Assembly (NCBI GenBank): GCA_951213105.1
Contig: OX578140.1
Span: 118,155,653-118,219,652 of the forward strand
Length of the DNA stretch: 64,000 bases
Source of the DNA: Amaurobius ferox
Lineage: Eukaryota > Arthropoda > Arachnida > Araneae > Amaurobiidae
Direction: 5' to 3'
Shown: positions 12,501 to 27,500 of the stretch, one piece after another
Position numbering within the stretch: the stretch's first letter is position 1
Layout: each line of letters opens with the position of its first letter
Made by a program: the position numbers and the translations under genes
The notes under the pieces: model-generated
Seen by the model: only the letters and a program-made list of their open reading frames with translations
Databases searched by the model: none
Told to the model about the DNA's origin: nothing

Positions 12501-15500
12501 GGTCCGTAAGGCCTTCCGAGAGGTTGGTGGTAGGGGAAGGAGGGTACGGTCCCTGCGGATGCCTCCCCCACTGGGTTCCGGTCTAAATTGGGTGGCACTT
12601 CCTGGCCGTTCAAATAGTTACCGTACACCTTTCTGGTAGGTCACGCCAGTGAGTTTGCCATGGTCAGAATTTTCAAGGGTAGCGAACAGGCTGGTTGCCG
12701 GAGGCAACTAGTATGAAATAAAACTATCCACTCCTCCATAATTCTGTAATTAGGAAATATTTTTGTTTGGTCATTTTAAGTCTCCATTAGCAAGAAACAA
12801 ACACTTTGGTTGCTCACTGTAATAATGCACTGAAAAATTCCCTTGTAGCTTGACAGCTTCATAAAACTTGAGTATAACAGTATTAATTGGTCATTGGAGT
12901 TAAGACAAAATGACCACTGTCATTATGAAATCTGCCTATTCAAGTATCTTTATAATTAGAAGCTGCATTATAAGACAATTAATTTCAGAAACTTCTTTAA
13001 AGAAAGCTGGCATATGTCAGTTAGTGATTCGTAGCTGACCAATGTACAATTTGTAGCAATGTAAGTTTAGTCAGTCTTTTCTTGTAAAAAATTTGCATAT
13101 GTAAAATTCTGCACTTTATCCTAATTTTTCAATAAGCATAATAAATGCATTAGTTATTTATGATAAAATGCTTGTTAAATATAAACCTCTGGAACATATA
13201 TCAGAGCATACTGTGGGTATAGAAAATTCTGGATCCCATAATCTATCAGGAATTTAAAACTGGCCCCCAGAAGGGGAAAACTGCGTCCCCATACCTACTA
13301 ATCTTTAAAAAAATAAACTGCAGATTTTAATGATATTATTTTGAGTGAGAAAATAAAGTGAAAAAAAAATTCGAAAAGAACTTTTTCCTAACTGCAGCTA
13401 TTAAAACACAATTTAGCTTTTTCTGCACAAGAATAAATAAATGCTTACAAAATGTTTATTAATTTATTTTTACATCTTCGTTTATTACTCAATGCGTTAT
13501 CAATTCAAAAAATATGTATTTTTGAATAAACTTAGCAAAATAAATATAAATTGACAATTTAAAAAGCTGTAATGTTAAAAGCTTTTAGATTCAAAGCATT
13601 GCATGACTTTGATTAGATGGCAAAGCATTGCTACCTATAAAAAACATCCTTCTTTTCCATCATAGTAACTCTCATAATATTTGGTTAATTGGGCAAAATA
13701 TTTCTTTTAACCAAAACATGAAAATAAGCAAGCTTAGTCTGCCTGTTGTGCAGTAATTGGAAGATGGAGATGGGTTGAAAAAGATGCTTATGACGTCTCA
13801 TCAATGCACCAGAATACAAAATAAATTACACAATCACACCATTTATATGAAAAATTATTTCATTTAGTAAAATATTTATTCATTTATATTTTTGTGCTAT
13901 AAAAATAACTCAATGATGATACTTTTAATGAGCTTCTTATAAAATATTATGATAATTTAGGCTCTATACAGCATATAAACATGAGTTCTGCTTAGATAAA
14001 AACAAGCCTGAGTTTTTACAGAAAGCTATGAACTGCTCACATCAGATTTTTTGTGAAACAAATGCTTCTTCAAATCTAGATTTATATTTTCGGAATTCCT
14101 TTTTTATTGGTTTTGATGTGCTAGAGAGAAATGAAACTGAATAGAGATCGTGATTGAAAATTGCATATTGTTTAAAAGATATCAGGCAAATGTTAAAAAT
14201 AAACATTTAATTCAATATAAATATTTATGTATTTCATTCTCATTTTGATAGTAAATAATATATCTCATAAAAAAGCAATATAAAAACAGAAAGGAACATA
14301 GGGCTAACAGATTACAATCTTTAGAATTTATGGCTAAATGAAGTCGAGACTTATGACTTCATTTCATTTTGCTATGAAATGTTTATGAAAGCAAATAATA
14401 TCTGGGAAATAGGATGGGGGTGGGGGGGGAGCTTAACCTCTTTAAACCTATCTATACGGTCAAGAGATTGTTGTTTTAGAGTAAAAATCATTAGACTTCT
14501 AATTTTAGAACCTTTTTACTCCAAATTGACACCAACTGTTGTATGTGTAGAAAACCCAGACCACACGACCAACCCATAGGCTAATAACTGTTGTATGTGT
14601 GTAGGAATTTATAAAAAATATTAATATCAAATCAAAACAAATGATTCTTTAAAATACTTATGTTTCATTTAAAGTATGAAATTAAAAAGTAATAGAATCA
14701 AATCTTTAATGAAAATAAATCAGCAAAAATTGCTTTTAAATAGCATGCTTTTTATAATTATGTATGTTATGTAAAAATGTAACATTGTGGCATGCATATC
14801 AATACTAATTTAAGAAATCTAATGTGGGCAGCACATAACTTTCCTTATATAATGCAATGAATTTACTTCTTTCACAGTGAAAAATTGATGTATAAAATCC
14901 ATGGCACAGTATTTTTAACGTTGAATTGTACATTGGGCTATTTTCCATCATCATTCATTGATGACATCATGTAAAACTATTTTGTACCCAATTAACTTAT
15001 ATTTCATATAACTATAAATTAATAATTATCAATATTAATAGCATCCTGAATAAGCAATATAATACATATATTAAAACAATTTTTAAATAAATTCATCAAT
15101 TAGGCGTTATTTTCATTAACTTGTTGCAATTTTGATGATATTTTCGTCAACCTGGGGTGAAATATTGCCACGTTGGCGATATTTCGTAAAATTATTCACC
15201 AAGTTTGCCAAATGTATCACTAAGTCTTACAAACAAATGGATAGAAAAGTATTTCATATATACTAGAAGGTATGCCCATCATATGATGGAATTAAAATTT
15301 ACAAGTGCAAAACATTAACTCTCATTTAGCATCATTTTTATCAATTTGGCGAAATTTTTGTCAGTTTGGTGACTTTTTCGTTAATTTGGCAGCATTTAAA
15401 ACGTTTCCAAGTTGACGACATCCCGCCAAATTTTTCTCCAGACATTATGAACAGAGAAATGAGTTATTTTCCTGGTCGAACTTCCAAGGTATTAAATTTT

Positions 15501-18500
15501 CATCAACAATTCGCCATTTTCATTGATTTATCATTTTTATCCATTTAGCGATATGTTTTGCCAATTGGCAACATTTCAAAAGTCACAAAAAACACATAAT
15601 ATTACAATTGTGTTGTTCAAAAGTCACATAATATTACAATTGTGAAAAGTGAACATACTTCTCAGTAGTTAATAATTTTTATTAATTTTGTGATAAAATG
15701 TACAATATCTCGAAAACGGTTCATGCTAGCATTCTAAAATTTATGTCAATCATTTCCTATTGAAAAATTGCATAAGGAATGATTATTCTCATAACTTTAT
15801 TGAACGTTTTGATTTTTTGATGATTTCTCCAAAATTTCATTCAAAAATTTGGGAGTGTTCTGAACATTCAATTGCATTTAAAAGCAATAGGCTTCCAGTA
15901 TTTATGGATTGTAATTTTTGTACCAGATTTCATTCGGATCGCTCTATTTGTTCGTGAGATATCGTCTCCATACTCCTCACTGACACACACGCACACAGAG
16001 ATCACCTCAAAAATGTTTGATTCGAGTTCAGTGATGCTAGAAATGTGCTCTCCCATCGAATACTTTCCTTATACATTATACTATGTATATAAGGAAAGTA
16101 AAATTTTTTTTCACATTCATTAAACTTTCACTTAGGGATGTTGAACTTCTAGACAGCCAAATTACAAATAAAGATGTTCATTAATAACAGATTCTGCTAA
16201 TTGATTTCTAATAAGGATTTGATTCTATTTTTTTTTTTTCTTTTTTTTAATATTTCATACTTACCTAAGCATTTTAATGAATCTTGTTTTGACTCAATAT
16301 TAATTTTAAGTTTCCACACATATACATGGCAATAATATTAAATTAATGGTAATGTGTGACATTCTTTAAAATTATCCACAGTTAAATTCTACTATGGCAA
16401 GTATTTTCTGCCTTTATTATTGCTGACCAAGCTGATAGTTTATTTTCATGTTTTGCTGATAGATGGCAACAGTTATCCACACAAATCGATTGTGGGATAC
16501 AGTTTAGCCTATATTTGTGGATACATTTCATCAAAAGTGCATTTTAGAAAGATTAAATCTTTTAAAAAGTTTTTATGTGTTTTATGTAGTAGCCCCTTTT
16601 AATTGTTACTAAGTTAATCAGAAATATTCCTTCAGTCACTTCAGTGTCATTTGTTAGTCAGTTACAGTATTTATCAGTTCTTTATTTCATTGCATATGCT
16701 TGAAAATTGATGTATTTAATAAAGTTGTTCTTGAGTAATATGTTATACATTTTATTATAGGATTTACCCAAAAGAAGAAATGAAGTTAAACAAAGAAGTT
16801 AAAAATGCTTATAAGGTGATGTCAAAAATTGATGTTGATCTTGTTATACATTTAACATAAAAAAGTCAAATATATTTTGCATTTTTTTTAAATTTACCTC
16901 AGAGATAAATTTCCAATTTATGTTTAATTAAAATACATTCGCCATTTTATATTGTTATCTGGAGCAATTAATATGTTGGTGTCCAGAGCCACAGTTACTG
17001 TGTTCAAATCCCAGGAACAAGAAAAAAATCCGAGTATGCATGGAGGTTTATAGGAATCTACTTTAAACTAAGTCCAAAGGGGTCTAATGTAAAATGCTGG
17101 TTTTGGTGCACCAGAATTGTGCTTTTCAGGGCAAAATGGATCACAATTGTTGTCATTTATATTGGCCAAATAATGAAATTCGACTACTGACCATTAAGCG
17201 TTTTAAAAATTTATTATTCTAGGCATAATCTGAAAAAATGTTTACTATATTGCCACATATTATGCAACATGCTGAGTAATTTGAGAGACATCCGATTTAA
17301 AAATATAATCAGTTAGCCATATCCAGCATGCTGGAAAAGGATACCATGGTGAAAGAGGTACTAAAAATCATTACACTTTCATAGATATAACCAATCGTTA
17401 CAAATTAATATATATTTTAAATCCAAATCATTTGAAAACTCACATAGATATTATTCAATAAAATGAAATACAGTATCTAGTAAAAAAAAGTATTCATTCC
17501 AGGAAATAAAACAGAATGTTAAATTTTGCAGCATGCTGATAACACAGGGTTATATGCCATGCTGACAAACCTCGCTGTTTTCAGGCATGCCGGCTAATTA
17601 GCGGGAGTGCGATAGTTGAAGTTGTGGAATCATAGGCATTGTTTCCTTATCATATAATATAAATTGGGTCAAATTTTCTTTAAATACAATTATATTTTAA
17701 TTATTTTATAAAAATGTGATTTATACTACTATCGATATCAATACTTTATTCTTTAGATATCTTTTACTCAGTTTTCAATGCTTTGTAATTTTTTGATACC
17801 TATAGTACTTTATTGAGATGGAGGAGATCATAACCAGTACACATCAGCTCAATGTTTATGATGCTCTACAGGTCATGCTTTTAACCATGAAACCACTAAT
17901 TTTTCCATAGTATGAAAAATTTAAAAAAAATATCCTCAACATCTTATTGCTTAACACTAGAACGACAGAAGTGGTTAGTTTGACCACATAACTCAATGTT
18001 ATTATGCGGTCAAAATGACTTCTTCCGTCATTCTAGTATTAAAAAGTGTGAGTTCCATTACAGAAACCATTTAATGTTACTGGTAAAAAATTAATATCAA
18101 CCATAATTTAATCATAAAATTAATAAATGATAATTGATATCAAGCATAAAACTGATATCAACCATAATTTAATCATAAAATTAATATACTATTGTTTGTG
18201 TCTTTCAGTTTGACTTTAAATTGGGTGCATAGGCCACAATATTGGGGCCTATACCTTGTTTTCTTACTACCATTGCAGATATCAGCATTTCTTTCATAAC
18301 AAGTGCACAATAAGCATGAAACCAGTTCAAAGAAGCTATTATTTGCAATGGAAGCAATCCACTTATAGTTCGTTACTAAAGTTAGGATCCTAAATTTTGG
18401 AGTTCCCAATATAATTAAAATTCAAAATGTCCTATATGCAGGTTCTGAAAATATTTATAAAATCCATTAATTTCAGCTAGAAAATTATTTCAAAAAAAAA

Positions 18501-21500
18501 AAACATATATACATATATAGTTTATGAAATGACATATTATGTTATTCCAAACACATTTCCTTTGGAATGCTTCTCACCAACTCATGCATGTTCTTCTCTG
18601 CTATTAGTCCCTATCATGATTAAACTACTACCCCCTATGCCAGGGGTCGGCAACCTGCGGCTCGCGAGCTGCATGCGGCTCTTTTGATGTAAAGTTGCTG
18701 TTCTCCTGTTCCATACGAAAAAATTAATAATTTATTATCAAAACCCTTAAAAAATAAGAAAATATATTTTTAAGTACCTAATTTCTCAATAGCTTCTATT
18801 TTCATAATCGTTAATTACAAATCGCTACGCTTAACATGACCGTAATGAGACAAATTTGAAAAATTGTTTTGTTCTTAGAGATGAGACTCCGTGACCATGT
18901 TTATCTTCCAGCCAATTGCATTCCATTTTCGTCTCGCCCAAACAGCCACCGTCTAGACTCTAGATGTGTTGTCAGTCAGTCATCCTCGGATAGCGCGGTC
19001 GACGTTACATTGCATGTGTGTTAATTTAATCGCTTGCGGTTTTTGCGTGTCTATTCGCTTGTTGTTTCAAGATGAATACGATTTAGAAGCGAATTATCTT
19101 CTCAAAGGTATGTACGTGTATAATATAATAAAATCAGTAACAGAATTGGATTACATATCTGAGGATCGTGTTAACGAAATATTAATGGTAAATAAATTGT
19201 TTGCTATTTTAGATAGCTAAGTAAAATTTAAAAAAATCATTTTTTCAGTTCCGCCGCCAGCATGGCATCTGGTTAAAAAAAGAGAGAACTGAAGAAGGAA
19301 ACCGAGAATTCAATCAGAATTGGACGGAGTCGTTTGCATTCATATGCAACACAGATGGCCTTCCGACTTGTCTCATTTGCTACGAAAAACTCGCACACAA
19401 TAAGAAGTCAAATTTGAAGAGACACTTCACTACAAAACATTCCCAGTCTGCTGGTAAATATCCAACCGGTGACGCACGAAAAAAAGCTGTTGAAGAGTTC
19501 CAAAAAAAAAAAAAAAAAAAGTCAAGTTTCATGCTAAGTAACTGGGCGCAATCTTCCAATAATGTAAATCTGGCAAGCTTTGCAGTATCATTAGAAATTG
19601 CAAAAAGAGGAAAACCATTCACAGATGGTGAGTACGTCAAAGATTGTTTTATACGTGCATCTGACGAACTGTTTCGTGATTTTAAAAACAAAGCAGAAAT
19701 CATGAAAAAAATCAAAGATTTGCCATTATCTGCTAAAACAGTACAAGATAGAACTGCTAAAATGTCTTCAAATGTAACATATATGCAAGTGGAAGACATT
19801 CAACTGGCTTCTACCTTATCACTTGCTATAGATGAGTCTTGCGACATAAAAGACACGGCACAAGTTACCCTTTTCGTCAGGTATATGTCGTCCCAAGGTC
19901 CAAAAGAAGAACTGCTAGGATTGCTACCGCTTTCAGGGCAAACTCGTGGAGAAGATATAGCAAATGCTGTGCAAAAATGCCTGGAAGACAATTGAATCGA
20001 TATAAATAAAATCGTTTCTATAACAACTGATGGAGCCAGAAGTATGACAGGAATACATAGAGGGGTAACATCAATTCTTCAGAAAAAAATAAACCACGAA
20101 ATTCTAACATTTCACTGCATAATTCATCTTGTGCCCAAACATTTCCGGCCGAAATAGTTGAGGTCATGAACTTGGTAATTAAGATTATTAACAGCATCTT
20201 GGCAAAAGCACTCGACCATCGCCAGTTTAAAGATTTCCTTGAAGAAATAGATAGCCAGTTTTCTGACCTACTTCTGCACAATAAAGTGCGATGGCTTTCC
20301 AGAGGTAACGTATTGCAACGTTTTGCTTTGTGCTTGAGTGAAATAAAAACATTCCTCAATGAAAAAAGCATTGACCATCCCGAATTGGAAGAAGGCAAAT
20401 GGCTGCAAAAATTCAACTTCATGGTAGATACCACAATGAAACTAAATGAACTTAATCTAAAACTGCAAGGAAAAGGCAACCCAGCCTACGCCTTGCTTGA
20501 AGAAGTAGTTTGTTTCGAAAAAAATTACTTTTTTTTGTTGAAGACATGGACAGCGGTAAATTACTTCATTTTAAAAATCTGAAGCAATATCGCGATGGAA
20601 CCAATGCAACTATTGACACGAGTTACTTCAGCACAGCTTTAAAAAACATGAAGGATGGATTCGCTGAGAGATTCGAGCAATTCAAAACAAACAAAAGTAC
20701 TCTCGCGTTCATAGTAAATCCTCTCAACACAAATACAAATGAGATCAACATTGAGCCATTTGGAATTGATGCTGGATCGCTCCAAATGCAATTGCTGGAT
20801 TTGAAAAGCAGACTTGTGGAGTGGCAAGTTCACAGAACTCAATAGCAAGTTGGAAGAGTTGGAGGTCCAGAAAGGCATGCACATCGCGCAGCACAAGTGG
20901 ACAGCTCGAAAAGAAATTCCGCGACTTGAGGCCCTCATATTCGGCGCATTTAATAGTCTTCCAGAATGCTACAGTGAGGTGAAGAAGTTGGCATATGGAG
21001 TGCTGACGATCTTCGGGTCGACATATTCGTGCCAGCAAGCGTTCTCTTGCATGAATATAATAAAAAGTAAAGTTAGAAGTCAACTAACAAATAAAAATCT
21101 AGAGTCGTGCTTGAAACTTAAAACAACAAGTTATAAGCCAGATTTAATCAAACTTTCAAAAGGCATGCAAAGCCAATGCTCCCATTGATGTAACTATCTA
21201 TATTTGTGTTTTTATATGGATAAATATTATTCCGTATTTAAAGCCATTTATTTTAAATCAAAAATCAAATATATATAAGCAAATACTATAATATTGAAAC
21301 GAATATTTTAGTGGCTCTTTAAAAACTGGGAAATTTTGTAAATTGTAACTTTTGGCTCTTCCGTTTCAATAGGTTGCCGACCTCTGCCCTATGCCATTCA
21401 TCAACGTTGTCTTAAGATAATTCACTACCCCTGCCCTCTCACTCCTTTCCCCATAAACAATCAGTGAAGTAAACTACTGTCATTACCATCCTGAAGAGCA

Positions 21501-24500
21501 ATCACCCTTCCACATCTATTGAAAACATTCCACTCAAATACACAAATTATTTATACCTATTTCCCAATGAAAGTAAAAGTAAAACATGAAGAGCTTTGAA
21601 TGCAGACTACTGAAGTTAAAAATCACAAAAGAAAGTTTCATATGCAATTGAGACAAATTTGATTATTGCAATAAAAAAAATTGCAGTTTTTGCCCTCTTA
21701 AGAATAAGTTTGAAAAACAGAACATTGAGTTATTTTACATCAAAACATAGTGAATATGATAAAAATCTGGCGATGATTATGAAATTTCAAGAATTGATAA
21801 TCTATGAATTATATGCTAAAAATGTCGGTATCTGGACAGTAGTGTAACTAGACTTTTGGTGCCATTGAGCAAATAGTTTTGAGGCACCCTTTACCATAAT
21901 ACACAGTTTTTGGTTTTTTTTTTAAGCCAAAAATATATTCAGTGTAAGAAGTGTCCTGGAGCAATTGCTCCTTCCCCCTCTATGATAGTGTGCCGCTGTA
22001 TCTAGAATCCAGTTTGAAGTGCAGAACGAAAAACATCCCTTTGGAATGTTTTCATTCCCTCCCCTATCCCGGGTTTCTGAAAAGTCAGGATTTTAAATAT
22101 ATAAATTTTAACTAATGGCTTGAGTACGTTAAAATAAATGTAACATGAGAAAATGTAAAAATAAGAAATACCCTTAATTAAACATTGATCCCATCAATAG
22201 TGAAAAAAATGTACACATACTGGCCAGTAGGGGTGCGGTAGCCCATTGGTTAGCGCGCTGGAGTTGCACTCGGTAGGCCCGGGTTCGATTCCAGCCGTTG
22301 CCAAAACTGCCACCGTGTTCACGCGGAGTACAATCACGTTAAACATGTGGGTCCGTAAGTCCTTCCGAGAGGTTGGTGGTAGGGGGAGGAGGGTACGGTC
22401 CCTGTGGATGCCTCCCCCACTGGGTTCCGGTCTAAATTGGGTGGCACTTCCCGGCCGTCCAAACACTTACCTTGCACCTTTCTGGTAGGTCGGACGGTCT
22501 GGGTCTCAACAACAACATACTGGCCAGTAGGGCGCAGTAGCCCAGTGGTTAGCACATGGGAATTGCACTCTGTATGCCCAGGTTTGATTCCCGCCACTGC
22601 CAAAACTGCCGTCGTGTTCACGCGGAGTACGATCACGTTAGACATGTGTGTTCGTAAGTCCTTCCGAGAGGTTGGTGGTAGGGGAAGGAGGGTACGGTCC
22701 CTGTGGATGCCTCCCCCACTGGGTTCCGGTCTAAATTGGATGGCACTTCCCGGCCATCCAAACAGTTACCTTACACCTTTCTGGTAGGTCGGACGGTCTG
22801 GGTCTCAACAACAACAACAACGTACTGGCCAGTGAATATTAGAAATCCAGATTTAATACATTATTGGACCACCTTTAGCTCGAATGTGTTGAACATCTTG
22901 CCTATGTATATATTTTGGACTACCGCAACCAGTACCCCGTACACCCTACTGGGCACAACTAATATAAATTGTAACTAATATGTAACATTTTGCTGTCATT
23001 AAAACATTAAAATATATTTTATTTTCTACTTCAACTGCACTTTTATATTTATTTTAATTTTTGCGTGTAAATAAATATATTTTCCTCATTTAACCAGTAT
23101 GGAATTATTTAATCCTTAATTAAGCAGAATTGCCTTTGTTTTTCCTTCTAGTGTTTAGATTTGGAAGATCCTGTTTTTATTCATCCTAGTTCTGTCCTTT
23201 TCTCTGAATTGCCAACATTCATCATATATCAGGAGATAGTATATACATCAAAATATTATATGAAAGGTATAAATAAGTTATGATATTAGTTCAAACATAA
23301 ATAATGCTACTTTCTGTTGTGCTTGCTTATAATTTAGCTATGTAATAGAAATACATATATAAATGGTTTAATGTAAAATATATAGTGAAAAATGTGTTAT
23401 GGTGAAAAAACAGCTAACTTAAGGGAACCAAGACATAAATGAAATCTCAATTTGTCACTTAGTAGCTCAAAAAATAAAATAAGCTCTGCTGATTATAAAA
23501 ATATATTAATTTATGCACCTTTCATCTCATGAAAAGTGAAAAAATTTTAAACTTAAAGGTGTGTAAGCAATATTGTAAACATTCATTCTAAAGGCTGTTT
23601 TCTCAAAATGTGTTTTTTCCTGCTTTAATACACTTTATATAAATTCTATAACATCTACAGTCATGAAATTTGGGATTTTTTGTGCATCTTGTGAACCTAA
23701 ACTTTTCTACTTAAATTGCTTGGTATTTTTAAAAAGTGTATGTATGTTTAGAAATTATTACATAAGCATATTTTTTCAAACATACGTACTTTTCAAAAAT
23801 ACCAAGTAATTTAAATAGAAACGTTTGAGGTCACTAGATGCACAATCATAAACTTGATGTTCTTGCATAATTTCATGAATGTTGATGCTATAAAAATTTA
23901 CATAGTGTACCATAGTGAAAAAGAATAGTGTGAACTATCATAAAGTGGGTTTAAAAGTGGATAAGTATTTAATTGCATCTTTTGAAATACTCCATTGTGC
24001 ATTTCAGTTCATATTATCTTTCATTAAGTCCAAAAATAGATTTTACATCCATTTTCAACTTCTAATTATCCCATATCTGAACAATAAAACTATCTTATTT
24101 GTATAATGCGAGTATGTGTATATATATATATATATGCTAAAATATAAATAATGCTATTGCAACTGCATTTCATAGAATCAAGAGCAAATCTCTGATTTTA
24201 CACCAAAACATATGGCAAATTTTAAAAAAAACAGCAATGATCTTATGGTACGAAAAAAAATGTGTGTGTGTAATATGCTCTAAATAAGCACGTGGAGCAC
24301 ATGCAATTTGGGTACACAGCCTTGGTTAACTCAAGCTAAAATATATAGTCATATATTTTGGCTTCTAATAATGGTAGTTTGTCTTAAAACTAAAATACCA
24401 TAATTAGAAGTAGAGATATAATCAAATTAGTGAAATCCATAAAATTAGGAGGATGGGTTCAAAAATTATATCATTGCATTACTGTCAAAACACCTCACAT

Positions 24501-27500
24501 CAAGAACCCTTATAGCAAGTTATTCACAGAAAAATACTGAAAACCGTAATTAAAATTAAAAACAATCGCAGTTAATTCAATATTATTAGCAAATAATTCT
24601 GAATTATCAGTAACTTTAAATATATTTATATTACTATTATTGCAATTAATTTCAAAACTTTTAGTAAACTTAAGAACATTCATTTAAAACATTAATATTT
24701 ATTTATCAAATGGCATTACTGATACAACACTGAAAATTGTTGGAATCGAAATTTAATTCAAAATTGCGATAAAAACACTAAAAATATCCTGAAATTTTAT
24801 TTATCTCAGTACGATTCACCACGTAATTGAAAAATGTCATTATGCAATCTGTAAATACATCACTGCTCTCCATAGTAATGGCCAATGTGTTATATCACGT
24901 CCACAGCAACAGCCAATCAAAGAATGAAGTGATTCACCAGCAAAATCAAAAATCTCAATGTGTTTGCTTTTGTTTGAAATGCCATTAATTTATTACTACA
25001 ACCCCTTCTCAAAACATAATTGCTGTGTGAACCCCTAACAAAACACAATTACTTTTTGATGTCACAAAAAAAAAAATGCAAATCATATGCAACCCCTAAC
25101 AATATCTACTTGTTCCACAAACTGTGAAACTTGTTATATTTTAAATCAAGAATATCAAATTAATAATTCTCACAAAGTGACAGTGATAATCAAAGAAATT
25201 AAATTTAATTTTTTAAGATGTTTAGTTATTGCTAACTTAGTAGCATTGCCCAAAAGTTTTCAAGTTGGCAATATTAATTTGTCACCAAGGTCGCCAAATT
25301 TCTTGCTAAGTACAACACAGATACAGATATTAGACTTTCCTATGTATCACTTTTATTAGCAACTTAATAGTTTTGACAATGGCTATTTTGATTATTCCTT
25401 GCGATTAAGGGTATGCTATATAAAATTGTATGTTTAAAAATTGATGCAGTGTCATAAAATGTTGTATCTCAATTTTTTGTATAACCATATGTTGATATAT
25501 TTATGTTAGGCATTATAGAAATTGATCCTTCATGGTTAGCCGGATTTGCTCCAACTCTCTGCAAATTTTCTGAACCTTTAGAAGAACCAGCTCCAAGTTA
25601 TGACTCTGGAAAAGATCGTATTCTCTGTACAGTGAATGTAACCTTTGGTAAGTTGAACAGATTAATACAATACTCTTTTAAATCAATATCCACTACCAAA
25701 AAAATAAAATTACATTGAAACCTTTCAGAAAAGATGCCTACTAGACAATAAGTTTTTCCCATTATTTAAAGTTATCCTCTATTTAGAGGTTTCAGGAGAA
25801 GTTAAGAATTATTAAGTTTTAGGGAAATTAAGAATATTTAACTGTAAATGGCATTGGAAATTAATTGACATCTGCTTTTTCTGATTAGGTCCATATCAGT
25901 GGGAAATTCCTGATGTCACTATGGAGATGCCTGAAGGTGTTCTGAAGTACAAGTGGTTTGCCTTCTTTCTTTTAGATGGACAAATTTATGGGTTTTTTAA
26001 GCAATTCAAAAAGCATCTGCTGTTATCTCCATCTACTTTACGGAAGGATTGGGCCAAGTAAGAAACTCATTGATTAATTAATTTAAATCTAACTTTTGCT
26101 GATTCAAAGTAATTAAGATAAACACAACAGTATTAGGGGGAAACAAGACTAGAAATTTTATTGATTACTTTAGACAGATACATAAATGGGCAATTCAAGC
26201 CCAAGTAAAAATCCTTGCCTTATGGCAAAAAAAGGAATTAACATTGGTTGTCTATGTAACCAAAGCTACCCAGGGAATTTAAAATAATTACTTTAAAATT
26301 AAAAAAAAAACTAATTTAAAAAGATCCTCTGAGCTCTACTTTTAAAGGTTTAAAAGTGATAAAAAATGCAGGCTAAAAGTATTTGACATACACCACCAAT
26401 GACCGGCGAATCTCCTAAAAAAGTTCATTAAAGAGAGTTTGCTTTCAAGGTAAATTCACCACACATCAGCTTCTATTGCGCCTGAGGAATCGGAGACTCC
26501 GCATCTCAGAGGGGTGACGTCGGCATGGGTGTCCACAGGACCTGCAGTTTCCACTGCCCAAGGAAATGGCGAAGCGCCATCCAGGCAGGAAGTACCTAGT
26601 GCATTTCATCAGCGGGGACCACCGGAGAGAGCAGGCTGAAGGTGGTACGCCACAGCGGAATCCTTCAGAATTCTGCCATCCTCAGCTCCGTCGGATGAGA
26701 GAGAGTTGGGAGCAGGGTGCCGAAAATTGGAATCAAGGTGCGCCGCACGCAGCTAGAGGCATCAGGTCACCAGCCCTAGCGGGGTGGTCCGGGAGTAGCA
26801 CGGAGAACGGTCAACAGTGGCTTAGGATCACATGCATAATCTTTGCTCCGATGATGCCGCGGAAAAAGAAGGCTCCCACGAAGAATGTCTGCAGAAAAGA
26901 GTGGCGGAAAATTGTCAAGCAAAATGTTCCTTGCTTCGAGGCATGGGTGGAATTTATTAACAAATTGGCTTGCATTACACTGGCCATCACGTAACACCTT
27001 AGCGCATGGGATCCTAGCCGGAGTGTTGCAGTAAAGATGATTTCTTCGAGATTCCAGTACCCCTTGACACCAATCTCGCAAATCTCATCCCCCAGTTCGA
27101 AAAAAACATAACTGTCTTAGGGGATTAAAGGGGATTAGCGGTCCCGGCGTCATGACGCTACGATAACACCTTGAAAATCGCAAAGTTGACGCCATCTTGG
27201 CCTGGTGTGATATTTTGCATTTAAAGTGAGTTTTGATCCTGCGGCAGCAAAGACATCTATCAAAGATGCCACACCGCCAAAAACCCGAATTATAAGAACA
27301 GAGGAGGAGCTAGCTTTTGCTCAGTGATTATAATGTCGGTCTACCAACCATCAGGTCCCTGGTTCGGGGCCCGGCGACGCACAATCGCCACAATGATGAC
27401 TGGACGTTTGAAAGACGCAACCTTCTCCAACGACTTCGCCTCTCAGCACGAACTGTCCGTCACGCCGAGGCAACACGCCTCCCGGCCCTGACGTCACGCC

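Noticed and set aside
16980..17060. tRNA gene or SINE head (GTTCAAATCCCAGG).
   Set aside because: The B-box-like word stands alone; no A box at the right spacing and no cloverleaf.
22194..22787. Open frames across the SINE pair (for example 22404-22787).
   Set aside because: They merely read through SINE consensus sequence; the same peptide-like strings occur at every copy.
26566..26994. 142-codon frame in the GC-rich patch as a gene.
   Set aside because: Overlapping frame on the other strand, no domain, no splice context; explained by raised GC lowering stop frequency.
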